Origin: Pseudoips prasinana
Lineage: Eukaryota; Arthropoda; Insecta; Lepidoptera; Nolidae
NCBI GenBank assembly: GCA_951640165.1
Contig: OX621243.1
Location: forward strand, 7,130,001 to 7,194,000
DNA length: 64,000 nt
Reading direction: 5' to 3'
The position numbers and the translations under genes were made by a program. Positions within the stretch are counted from its first letter, which is position 1, and every line of letters begins with the position of its first letter. The notes beneath the pieces were generated by a model that was given only the letters and a program-made list of their open reading frames with translations, made no database searches and was not told where the DNA came from. Below, one piece after another: positions 33,601 through 44,171 of this stretch.

Positions 33601-33961
33601 ATTTTACTACATATTGTCTGAATGTTCTGTCTATATTAAGGTATAAATTCAGTATTATTATTACAACGGACCTTGTGTTTAAAACGACGGTCGCGCTTTA
33701 ATGCTACCACCGGATCAAATGCGCCATAATAATTTAATTGGAATAAGGTGTTCCACGACTTAGTTGTGCCTATGATGAAAGTGGAAGCAAAGCACTTCGT
33801 ACGGCATGCTGGGATGTCTACAACAAAGCGGTGGAGACCCTCCCGACGCCTGGTAGTCCGACGAAAAAAGTAAAAAATGTAAGTTCATGGATGTCTTAAG
33901 CGCATTCTCCATATAAACAGCCTGTAGCAAACCGATAAGCTAGCAACGTGACGCCACCGTT

Positions 33962-34165
33962 ACATATAAAAAAAGGGTTTTTATTCACGTAGACTTTAAA
34001 AAAGCCCTAATAAATAGTCACAACACGTTTGTAGTAATATGGTTGAGGATACACAATTATTTCTAGGTACTTATATGTAGACAGGGACACGGATTGTATG
34101 AAAACAATTAGAAATAGCATATAATTTAAATGTTGTTATTTAGCGAGGTAATATGAAGTTATGTC
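33962..34165 (+). repeat. Repeat E, copy 2
   Basis: GGGTTTTTATTCACGTAGAC, ATAGTCACAACACGTTTGTA, GGACACGGATTGTATG. It is diverged from copy 1, which lies about 570 bp upstream in the same orientation. Confidence 0.68.
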
Positions 34166-35711
34166 ATAAATAAAAAAATTAAGGGTTAGGTTTCATTGAT
34201 TATCCTGCGAGTCAGGATTCGATGGATAAACGCGTCTATCGAATCCAAAGAGTCTAGCTGATACTTTGCGGAGCCATCCTAAAGATGAGAGTAGTACTAA
34301 ATGCAGGCTCGGATTTACACTCATTATCTTTTGGTTTACCCGATGCTTCGACATTGATTGCACCAGCAGTGGTAGTGGGTAGAGATGATAGTATTTATCT
34401 TATCATAAAGTAGATACTTTTTTTTAATCAATCATGTATATATCTTATGCGTTGTAAAGTTAGGAAATGACAGTCGTCTTTGTCTTTTTCCCCATTTCCA
34501 TTGAGGGTGGATCTCAGCCTAACTTCTTGCAATCTAACTCACCTTAAAATCAAAGGGAAGCACAAACTGATATGGTTCGATCAGATATAAGATTCTGTTT
34601 AGCGTTCTGCCTACCTGTAACGATTGTGAGAATATATTTCTCATAACAATCAAAGGACCACGGCTTCCGGAATCCTGAAATAACTAGACAACAGCCATGA
34701 CACTGCAGAGGCATGGTTCCGGCTTACACGGCTTGATGACAAAGGTAGTTTCCATTATCATCGACAGAATATCATAACTTAACGTATTTGTTGGATATCT
34801 TTACAATGCCACATTTATTACATACCATGCAGTTTTTAAATTAAATGCCACGGCTTATTAATTCCACTCCATTTCGGCAAATTCGGAAAACATTCCTGTC
34901 TTGCAAGCATGATGACACAAAAATATTTTCCATCCATCGAAATGGGTTCGAATCACAAATGCATCCGAATTCCCCACGCCGCTGCCGAGGGGAAGTGACT
35001 CGAAAAACCCGTAAAATTATACTCTACCGTCATTCCGAACGGTGTTAAGTATCCGAACGTGCATTCGTTCAGAAGTATCGTCACCTTAAATTAATTTATG
35101 TTATTGCGCATTATAATACCTAAGATTTCGGATTGAGACGGCGTAGGCAGAAAACTGCCTCATTAAATTGATTGCGAAGCAATAGTTTCAATTTTTGAGT
35201 TAGACCCTACAAGTATACGCTGATGGTAAGCGGTCATTGCTATGAACTTTGGCAACACCTGGGCGTTCGCGGTAGAAACTTTTCCTTGAAATTTTTGAAG
35301 GACCGCATGTTTGTTTATTACTAAGTCATGTAAAAAAAGAAACGAATGTTCATCATTCAGGTTCATTCCTTTTGAATTATGATATGGCGTGCAATAGTGT
35401 TTGTGGTCATGAAACATATAATAATATGTTGAAAAAAAAAAAGAAAATTAAAATATTGAATATATGAAATAACTACCTTCTATTCCGACGACCATCTTGA
35501 CTCAGTTGGTTGTGAACCTGCCTTCTGATCCTAACATTGCGGGTTCGATCCTCCGACAAGATATTTCTGAACTCCTTGTGCCGGTCATTAATTAAATCTA
35601 TATGACTTTATAGCAATGTGATTGCAAGTGTGTATATGCCAAGCTTTTGGCAATAAGAATCATAAACATTCTAGGTTTTCTTAATTGCCCATTTTAAAAA
35701 TTGTAACCTGT
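34166..35711. other. No recognisable gene
   Basis: A tRNA-like SINE head scrap lies at about 35485-35570 (ACTCAGTTGGTTGTGAACCT, GCGGGTTCGATCCTCC). A 67-codon plus-strand frame at 34845 has no recognisable motif. Confidence 0.4.
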
Positions 35712-35846
35712 GTACAGACGCCAGCACATCAGGCTACCCCAATCTGTCAAATTTCCTTAATTAAAAGTGAACCTTATGCTCAAGTGATAACGTTGCAAAT
35801 CTATAAAAAAAATTGAAGGGGTAGCTGGACGTGCTGGCGTCTGTAT
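35712..35846. mobile_element. Palindromic MITE, copy 3
   Basis: Same family: GTACAGACGCCAGCACATCA at the left and GTGCTGGCGTCTGTAT at the right. Part of the right arm near the centre is lost (AAATTG then GGGGTAGCTGG). It is followed directly by the (TAA)n tail of a minus-strand SINE. Confidence 0.85.
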
Positions 35847-35848
35847 AT

Positions 35849-36107
35849 AATAATAATAATAATATCTGGGGACAATGTCACACAGATCATCCTAGCCCCA
35901 AACTAAGCAAAGCTTGTACTATGGGTACCAGGCGACGATATACATACTTATATAGACAGATAAATACTTATATACATAAAAAACATCCATGACTCAGAAA
36001 CAAATATTCGTGCTCATCACACAAATATTTGCACTTACCGGGATTCGAACCCAGGACCACCAGCTTCGTATGCAGGAGCACTACCAACTAGGCTACGGTG
36101 ACCGTCA
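35849..36107 (-). mobile_element. tRNA-derived SINE (type 1), minus copy
   Basis: Same family as 6305-6550. It reads from the (TAA)n tail through GACAATGTCACACAGATCATC to the B-box complement GGGATTCGAACCC and CTAGGCTACGGTGACCGTC. The tail touches MITE copy 3. Confidence 0.85.
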
Positions 36108-36521
36108 AATATTAACTATCACCCTTGTTCTTGAAAATGTACAATGTTATTTGTCTGCTTTCTATTCAAGTATGCCCCTATTTCAACTTAGCATAGTAGT
36201 CGCCACCACAGTACGTTAATTCGTTGAGAATTATCAACACGAGAGTTTATCCAAGAAATTGGATATCACGAATAATTACTTCCCGAATTCTTATACAATA
36301 GAATTTACGATGGATTTCTTAGCGGGAAAATTGGATATTGTATATTTCCTTCGCCCTATTTTTCCTCTGATTAAATTTCTCGTCCAACGCAAGGTTCCTT
36401 TCAGATCGACTAAATTAGTTCTTTTGTTTCCTGTTACAGTTATAATAATAAATTAAACAGAGTGGTTCTGGAACGGACTTTAACTTTAGTAAGGAAAAAA
36501 ATGTCTCTTGTTTATATTTTA

Positions 36522-36706
36522 CTAGTTGTGTCCTGCGGTTTTAACCGCGTTTAACTTTATAAATTATAAGCTATGTGTTAATCCAGGGTGTCAGCTAACT
36601 CCATACCAAATGTTGTTAAAATCGCTCCAGCCGTTTAGACGTGAAGAAGTAACAAACATACACACTCAAACACTCACAAACTTTCGCCTTTATAATATTA
36701 GTGTGA
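36522..36706 (-). mobile_element. Small Helitron-like element, 185 bp
   Basis: Read on the minus strand it starts TCACACTAATATTATAAAGG after A and ends in a hairpin (CGCGGTTAAAACCGC) then GGACACAACTAG before T. Both ends fit the Helitron pattern. It is closely related to the older element at 50520-50866. Confidence 0.8.
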
Positions 36707-38586
36707 TTAACACAGTTATCTTACGAGAATATATCTACATGTAACAAACGAAAAATTATAAGTAAGAACCACATTTCATCCAAATAGTTTCTTACCTCAA
36801 TTAACACCATGGACACCTTTTATCTCGGAAAAATATAAGGTTTCTGGGGCATGACCAAAAACTAACTAGCTGATATTGTGTTTAATTGGAATTTGGTTAA
36901 GATGTATCTTATGGAACATAACTTAAAATAAGATCACTGTATCCTTTATCTTATTCTAAGGTCAACTGGGTCAAAGTCGAAGACATCGGCTTGTAATTTG
37001 TAGTCACGTTTTTAATTAAAAATTTTATATGAATAATATATTTTGTATAATATCTATTTATTTAATTTTGATGTTCACAACAATGGACAAAGGTCGACTA
37101 AATGCCGAAGGCATTCTCTGCCAGTCAACCTTGAGGTGATGCAGAGAAAACACGTGCGAATGAGCTGTTACACTCATTGTGACTTTATTTTTCAGTCTTA
37201 TTCAAATTATACTTACTAACGGTATCAGAAACTTTTCAGAGACAAAAACTAAACAAGAATGTCCACAATGCAAGTGACACAAACTAATGTTTGTAATTTA
37301 GAAATTTATCAAGATTATTCTAAGCTTTATTGTAGAAACTAGTTTCATATTAAAAGAGCTTAGAATTGCTCATCAAAATAAAGAACTTCTTGATGTTGTT
37401 AACTACTACCTTCCGAACTTAAAACACCCCAAACTAATTCCATTTCAAGGAAAATGGTATCTATTCTACCGCATCACTCGATTCCGAACCAACTATCGGC
37501 AAATTGCCTAATCGAAATCACTAGGACCACAGGAATCATCCATTAATTATGTAGCGGCTTTCCCTTTAACCATTTTATTTCCATTATCCCTTTAGCTTTC
37601 GGTGTAAATTTAATTTTTAATTCTACAAGTCAATCTGAAATTATCTAAGTATACGTACACTACATTATAAAAAAAGAAATTGCAGGTAGGTGGGTATGTT
37701 ATTTTATATAACCGATACTTATTTAAGGCCAATGTATATGTAAGTTCTTATGTAGTGGATTAGAATATTTGACCTCAGCCATTCTTTACTTAAGCGGTAT
37801 GAGTGCCGAAGAACCTTACAGAATACCCCATGGATAGTGCTATTATTTAGAACAAAAGTCAAAGATTGCTAGAAAACGCCGCTGGGAATAAGGCTTCAGG
37901 GGGAAGTGGGAAATGGTTTACAGTACGTTGACAGCTTATAATACCACGGACCATATACAGGTAAGTGGATAAATTTGTAGAATGTAAAATATTAGTCGAG
38001 AACAAAATACTAATTAATACCCTTTCCCCTTGGGCGGGCCAGTTCAGAGGGCTGGAACTTGGTTACTTATTAGATGGACGACTCTATGTGATCAAAATTC
38101 CTCACTGTACTCTCCCCGCTTATAGGGCTGGAACTTGGTTACTTAATATATGGACGACTCCTTACCAGCATAGCGTAGAACACGTGAGACGGTTCCTAAC
38201 AACCTTATTGAGTTACCCGAGTTATACAACACCTATACGATTACTTACGTAATTACAGGGTTGTTAAGACCGCGAAGTGGTCTACGAGGCCCGCAAATCT
38301 GGGGGTTAAGATCGAATGTAAGATGGCACGTGCGTCGATTTCCAGTCGGGGATTTAAACGTAAGGGGATTGGTAACTATATCTATGCGTACGTGGTACCC
38401 ATTAAAAGATTTTGATCTCCATTGAGCGAAAGTCTCTTGCCATTTTCTACAGAAAATAACCCACTTAGCTACAGTCTACTGTGTCAATGGATACACTTAC
38501 AATAGGACCCTTTAAGCCACATAACGCTGTTAAGGTCTTAGGCCGCGACGACTATATTTGAGTCTTATTAAACTATAGAATACTGG
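36707..38586. other. No recognisable feature apart from a short duplication
   Basis: AT-rich; see the duplication at 38047-38165. No exon-like sequence recognised. Confidence 0.4.
38047..38165. repeat. Short tandem duplication, period about 76 bp
   Basis: AGGGCTGGAACTTGGTTACT followed by T(A/T)A...ATGGACGACTC occurs at about 38047 and again at about 38123. Confidence 0.8.
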
Positions 38587-38760
38587 AGAATGCTGGAGAA
38601 AGGCCTCCACCAAATATCTCCACAATTGCCGGTCTTGCGCTATCCGCATCCAGCAGTTTCCAGCGACCCGCACAAGATCATCGGTCCATCTTGTAGGGAC
38701 CTGCCCACGCTGCGTCTTCCGGTTCTACGAGCTATGTGCCCCGCCCACTGCCACTTCAGT
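38587..38760 (-). mobile_element. 5'-truncated LINE tail (same family)
   Basis: AGGCCTCCACCAAATATCTC, CCGGTCTTGCGCTATCCGCA, GACCCGCACAAGATCATCGG. Nearly identical to part of 9115-9335. Confidence 0.7.
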
Positions 38761-38915
38761 TTTGCAATTCTTCGGGAACTATAGAGTTTAATTCACAGAA
38801 ATTAAACTCTACAGATTCTTTTATCAAAAAGAGTAGGCAACTTTAGTTCTGTCAATTTCATTTTACCGCATAACACTGTGGGAAAATAATCGATACGTTA
38901 GAAAATATTTACTAA

Positions 38916-39106
38916 TTAGCTGTGCTGCGCGGTTCCACCCGTGTATAACTTTTTAACTCATCTTATGTGGTATTCGGATATATAATCTATATTACACCAA
39001 AGTTTCATGAAAATCCTTTCCGTAGCTTTTGCGTGAAAGATTAACAAAAATACATACATCCAAACATCGATACTCACAAACTTTCGCATTTATAATATTA
39101 GTAGGA
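38916..39106 (-). mobile_element. Small Helitron-like element, diverged
   Basis: On the minus strand it starts TCCTACTAATATTATAAATG (5' flank not A here) and ends CGCGCAGCACAGCTAA before T. The CTAA fits the CTRR end. Confidence 0.65.
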
Positions 39107-39794
39107 GAGTCGGAAGTAGGATTAAGCGCTCCGGACGAGCAGATTTAATACATTGACTATTTTATGTGTACTATATATCATTTTAGTCTTGTAAAATACA
39201 TAATCATCAAGATTTACTTGCTTTAAAAAAATCTAAAGATATTTCCAGAGTTCATTTATTGAAAAGCTTTTGTCATGAAGATATAAAATACCTTTCCCTC
39301 CGACGAGGACATACTACGTTTTAATTAAATTTAGCAATATTATCATTCTGATTAATTCCTAAAATTGACATTAAAATATTGTTCAGGCAATATTAACAAA
39401 CTAATTTAGAATTTTTTTGTGTTCGATTTATTTTTAATGATAACGGTGTACTTTGAGTATTGTCTGCTGATTCGTAACCCATTTGCGGTCAGTCAACGCC
39501 CATTACAAACAATTTGCACATTTAGTTGCCTTAACATTTGAAAAGCTTTGCCACTAATGCACCCATGTTCATTTTAGGGTTACAATTACCAGCGATGGTA
39601 GATTATTGAAAGGGTTTGATAGGATTTACTTGTACGGTACACGGTTTATTGCGAATAGGATCGAACCCGTTATGGTTAATGCAGAAAAGCACTTAGCTAC
39701 TGAAACGTTATGGTTGGGTAAATATTATGAGAGGATTGGATATGGAATTAAATAAATACTGTTATGTAGGTGTCACAGGCTGTTGCCGATATCG

Positions 39795-39928
39795 GTACAG
39801 CACATCAAGCTACCCCAAACTGTCAAATTTCCCCAATTGAAAGTGATCCTTATGCTTGTGTGATAAAGTTGAAAATCTATAAAAGAAATTTGACAGATTG
39901 GGGTAGCTGAATGTGCTGGCGTCTGTAC
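39795..39928. mobile_element. Palindromic MITE, copy 4
   Basis: Same family. The left end has lost about five bases (GTACAGCACATCAAGC), while the right end (GTGCTGGCGTCTGTAC) is intact. Confidence 0.85.
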
Positions 39929-39999
39929 ATCAACGATCGGCAAGATTAAGTAAATACAGCACAAATTACACAGGACCATCTTGCTCAAACTAAGCAAAG

Positions 40000-40315
40000 C
40001 TTATGCTATGGAGACTACACATAGATTTTTTGTTGTAAATATATAGACATGTTCATGAAACCAAATATTTGTCTTGTGTAAGAAATGAAACCGCAAGCTT
40101 TGTATCAGAAGCCAGGTTCCCTGTCGAATGAGTCACGGTGTCGTCAGTTAAGCAACAAGGTTGAAGTTGGTGATGAGTTCATGAATCAACTATAATATAA
40201 AACAATAATGATAGGATTTAATAACTATAATTTTGATTGGTCCTGGTTGGGGATCGAACCCATGAACGCTGGTTTAGCAGCCAGGGTCACTAACCACTAG
40301 ACTAACAGACCAGTC
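40000..40315 (-). mobile_element. SINE remnants
   Basis: Two decayed pieces. 39985-40110 resembles the body of the type 2 SINE (AAACTAAGCAAAGCTTATGC, GACATGTTCATGAAACC). 40245-40315 is a head with GGGGATCGAACCC and ACTAACCACTAGACTAACAG. Confidence 0.55.
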
Positions 40316-40345
40316 AATTATTTTATTTTTAATTAAATAATACTT

Positions 40346-40440
40346 GGATGCGAATAGCGCAAGACCGGCAACTGTGGAGATCTCTAGGGGAGGCCTTTGT
40401 CCAGCAGTGGTCGTCTTTCGGCTGATTTGATGATGATGAT
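40346..40440 (+). mobile_element. 5'-truncated LINE tail (same family)
   Basis: TTGGATGCGAATAGCGCAAG, ACCGGCAACTGTGGAGATCT, GTCCAGCAGTGGTCGTCTTT, then GATGATGATGAT. Confidence 0.7.
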
Positions 40441-40819
40441 ATACTTTACATTTATTTTATTTTTACACTGTGTTTAGGCACAATCACTGTTTCCATACTA
40501 ATTACAGTATTTTTTTTAATGTGGGGCTAATAACCTTGTCGTTCTAAATATTACCATTATCATTGAATAACTGCCATCAACAAAGCCCAAAATTAATAAC
40601 ACAACTCACAATAAACCTAGTACTAAACTCACATGTTGTAGTACACGTAGTGTGACCATGCTTTATTCGTTAAAAGAGATAACTGAATTTTCATCGAAGG
40701 TTAGTATTTTGATATCGATAATGCTTTTCCATTAAAACCGTGTCCAAACAAAACTTAATTCGGTTCGTAGATGAGCTGTGAGGATTGTCGATGATCCAAG
40801 GCTTTCAAGCCGTATTAAA

Positions 40820-40987
40820 TAACTAAATATCACTACTATTATAAAATAAATTGTATAAATGTTTTAACATTCCATGTACCTAAATATCTGTAATAAGCAA
40901 CTAGAAATAATAACTGTATTACTACAAACATTTTCTTACTATTTACAAGCGCTTTTTTAAAGTCTACGTGAATAGAAACCTTTTTTA
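40820..40987 (-). repeat. Repeat E, copy 3 (minus)
   Basis: AACATTCCATGTACCTAAAT, TGTATTACTACAAACATTTT, AAAGTCTACGTGAATAGAAA. Confidence 0.7.
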
Positions 40988-42054
40988 TTTTTATCTATTT
41001 TATTTTTTTATTGAATCCCTATGTCTGGAGAGAGACTTTGCCTCCTTGTATGTGTTCTACCGCCTGGAAAAATGGGCTGTGTTGAGAGACACACGGCCAC
41101 TTTCTACCATCGCACATCTTGCCATCGATAAAACATTGATCATCACATACGATCTTACACGGTAAGGTATCAGTGTATCATTTGCGAATATGGAATAAAT
41201 CAGAAAAAATAATTTACTTAAACAAACATAATTATACAGATGAGACGAATAGAATCATTATGAGTGTATTACAGTCAGTCCTTTTTCTAATTCTACGTTT
41301 TCTATAAAATGTTATGTATGTAATGTATATAAATACAAGGATACAATAACTTAATATCTCAGTGTATGTAATGTTGATTCCTTAATAAATTAAATAAAAT
41401 AGTGTTTCTGGACTAGCTTCCTTATTTTTCCTCTTTAAATGTTATAATTATAAATTATACTTCAGGAATTTATTTTAAGTTACTCAGCTAAAATAATCCT
41501 TTTATTCAAGTTTAAAACTTTATAATTTTTGCCGGTCAGTGGCAGTGTACATCGCCTTAGTGTGTAACAACGCGTAGTAGTGCTAAGAATCGCTATATAT
41601 TGTGCGTAGCATAAATATCAATTTATCTGTTAGCAGACTCCAGATTAGTCTGTGTTTTCGCAAGTACGTTAAACAGTGCGAGGGAGTGTAAAGTAGTACA
41701 GTCAGCTGCAGTTGATGGGGTGTAGTAAGATGGACAGTCTTCCCTATACATCCCCCGTTCAAGTTTATTTCTACAATCAGTCCCTCCCTTCCTCACTCGC
41801 ATTTTTCGCGCAGTTTCATTTGTTTCATATTAAAAATTCCTCGCACTCTACCTAGTATCCTCTTTAGGATAAAGCTGCACTAAGCGAGCCCAGAAAACTA
41901 TCGGTGTATGTATTTCTTGCACATCTCCGATGTGAACGCAGCTTAATCCTACCATTGTTTTGATTGTGAAAATGGAACAATCCTGTTCAAAGTATGAAGC
42001 TTAGCCACACTAGGTACGCTGAACCAAAAGGCACCTCCCACACTAATGGAGCCA
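40988..42054. other. No gene recognised; GC-richer part at about 41540-41950
   Basis: Contains CAGTGCGAGGGAGTGTAAAG and CAGTCAGCTGCAGTTGATGG, possibly an old repeat. It leads into the CpG-rich island at 42055. Confidence 0.35.
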
Positions 42055-42175
42055 GTCAATTACTTAAGACGGGAAACCGGATCATAAATCCGGGCGATCG
42101 ATCAAAGTTCGCCGCGTCCGGGCCGCGCGCCCGGTCAAACATGTCCGGTGCTATTGTAAGAGCGGCCGCATAATA
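42055..42175. other. CpG-rich island in AT-rich surroundings
   Basis: The segment contains AAATCCGGGCGATCGATCAA, GTTCGCCGCGTCCGGGCCGC, GCGCCCGGTCAAACATGTCC and GAGCGGCCGC. No open reading frame, repeat copy or splice signal was recognised. It may be a regulatory or conserved noncoding element; that is only an inference from composition. Confidence 0.4.
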
Positions 42176-42382
42176 ACGACAATTTAAAAGTTACATAACA
42201 GATGATCCAAACATTATTGTTACACAATTTATATTCTAATTCATACATATTTCTTTCTATGAGTAGTCGGACACCCAGAAGCAAGTACTGAACGCAATAG
42301 TTACTGTTATTCCGTTCTTTGTACTCACCGATATTAATGTTTGTGAATAATATTTAAATCTTTGGTATAAATATCTAACATA

Positions 42383-42620
42383 TATCTTGGGACAACAAGC
42401 ACACTGGCATCTGACTATAAACTAGGCAGAACCTGTACTATGGCAACCAGACAACTGATAAACATACTTATATATTATATATATTTTTCTAAATACATAC
42501 ATATATTGGATAAATTACACCCAGACACGGACCAAATAATCGTACTTATCACACAAAGATTTGGCCTTGGTGGGGATCGAACCCGCTTCGCTCAGAGTCT
42601 CAGAGGCCTATTCACTTGTA
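42383..42620 (-). mobile_element. tRNA-derived SINE (type 2 relative)
   Basis: TCTTGGGACAACAAGCACAC at the tail side, ACACCCAGACACGG in the body and GGGGATCGAACCCGCTTCG as the B-box complement. Confidence 0.7.
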
Positions 42621-42899
42621 TATTAAAATATCAACCCGATGGTTGATGTTTCAAAGTTATGACAACGGCAAAAGTTGTTAAACTTTAACAAGAGCAGAAA
42701 GTAAGCCAAAAAACTTTTGCTGAAGTTCAATTAAGGTAAACTTGGATAATCTATCTTCAGTAATGATCTTTTAGAAGTGATTAGTACGAGTATTACTTAT
42801 TGTCATATACTAAGTAGGTGGCACCAAATGAAGCCAGTTTTTATTTCTTATATCACAGGTCCCTAATTCGGTTATAACATTATGGTTATATATATGAGA

Positions 42900-43040
42900 G
42901 CAATACAAACGAGCCAGTGGGTCACCTAATGGTAAGTGATCACCGCCACCCATGGACACTCGCAATACCAGAGGAACCGCAAGTGCTTTGCCGGCCATTA
43001 AGGAATAGGCTCTCTTCTTGATGGTTGCCATGTTCCGGTA
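42900..43040 (+). repeat. Common lepidopteran repeat fragment
   Basis: ACGAGCCAGTGGGTCACCTA, ATGGTAAGTGATCACCGCCA, CATGGACACTCGCAATACCA and TGCCGGCCATTAAGG form a repeat I recognise from many moth genomes. A weak relative (CTGATGGTAAGCGGTCATTG) lies at about 35215. Confidence 0.65.
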
Positions 43041-43083
43041 ATCATTTGTACTAATTGTAAATTTACATGAAAGGCAATATTCT

Positions 43084-43567
43084 ATAACTGTCATCAAAAT
43101 AAACACAATCATACTCGAATTCAATTCAAAATGCGAATAAAATAGACAGATTCGTATATTCAATATAACAGTCACAATTTTCTATCAGAATTGAGACATG
43201 AATAGAAAAATATTAAATGATTTCATAGAAATTTATGCTCGATCGATCACTTTTAGATCAGATTTAATTAACGGGACAACTAAAATATATTTGAATTTAT
43301 ATGCATGATATAACTGTCATGACAATAAACACAATCATACTCGAATTTGATTCAAAATGCGAATAAAATAGACAGATTCGTATATTCAATATAACATTCG
43401 TATATTCAAAATAATATTTATTGTCACAATTTTCTATCAGAATTGAGACATGAATAGAAAAATATTAAATGATTTATATAAATATATGCTCGATCGATCA
43501 CTTTTAGATCAGATTAAATTACCGGGACAACTAAACTATATTTGAATTTCTATGCAAAAATCATGCC
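43084..43567. repeat. Tandem duplication, units of 226 and about 258 bp
   Basis: ATAACTGTCATCAAAATAAA at 43084 recurs at 43310. Both units contain GCGAATAAAATAGACAGATT and ATGCTCGATCGATCACTTTT. The second unit has about 27 extra bases near 43396-43422 made of a partial repeat of ATTCGTATATTCAA. Confidence 0.9.
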
Positions 43568-43649
43568 TTGTCAAAACTTGGTCATACCATAGATAAAGCT
43601 AAATATTTGAATAAAAAAATAAAAAAAATAAAAGAAAATTGGAAACCCT

Positions 43650-43790
43650 CACAAGATAGACCGACGATCTTGTGAGGGTCGCTGGAAGTAGCTGGATACG
43701 GATAGCGCAAAACCGGCTATTGTGAAGATCTTTGGGGGAGGCCTTAGTCCAGCAGTACCCGTCTTTCGGCTTATGTGATGATGATGAAAG
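43650..43790 (+). mobile_element. 5'-truncated LINE tail (same family, plus strand)
   Basis: Codes TDDLVRVAGSSWIRIAQNR, then a stop, then RSLGEALVQQ before CGTCTTTCGGCTTATGTGAT and (GATGAT). This is the typical C-terminus of a LINE ORF2, now broken by a stop. Confidence 0.72.
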
Positions 43791-43929
43791 AAAATTTATT
43801 TGCAAGGAATATTTTATTGTACCTTGGATAGTATCCAAGGCATTTATTACTTAAACTGGGAATTAAATCTGCAACGAAGATTGAAATCACTCCTCATAGA
43901 CTAACGACGGTACTCGACATGGGTAAATA

Positions 43930-44171
43930 TCTAGGGACAATGTCACACAGATCATCCTAGCCCCAAACTAAGCAAAGCTTGTACTATGGGTACCAGGCGA
44001 CTATATATATACTTATATAGATAGATAAATACTTATATACATAGAAAACATCCATGACTCAGAAACAAATATTCGTGCTCATCACACAAATATTTACACT
44101 TACCGGGATTCGAACCCAAGACCACCAGCTTCGTAGGCAGGAGCACTACCAACTAGGCTACAGTGACCGTC
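43930..44171 (-). mobile_element. tRNA-derived SINE (type 1), minus copy
   Basis: Very similar to 35849-36107 (GACAATGTCACACAGATCATC ... ACTAGGCTACAGTGACCGTC), without a long TAA tail. Confidence 0.85.
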
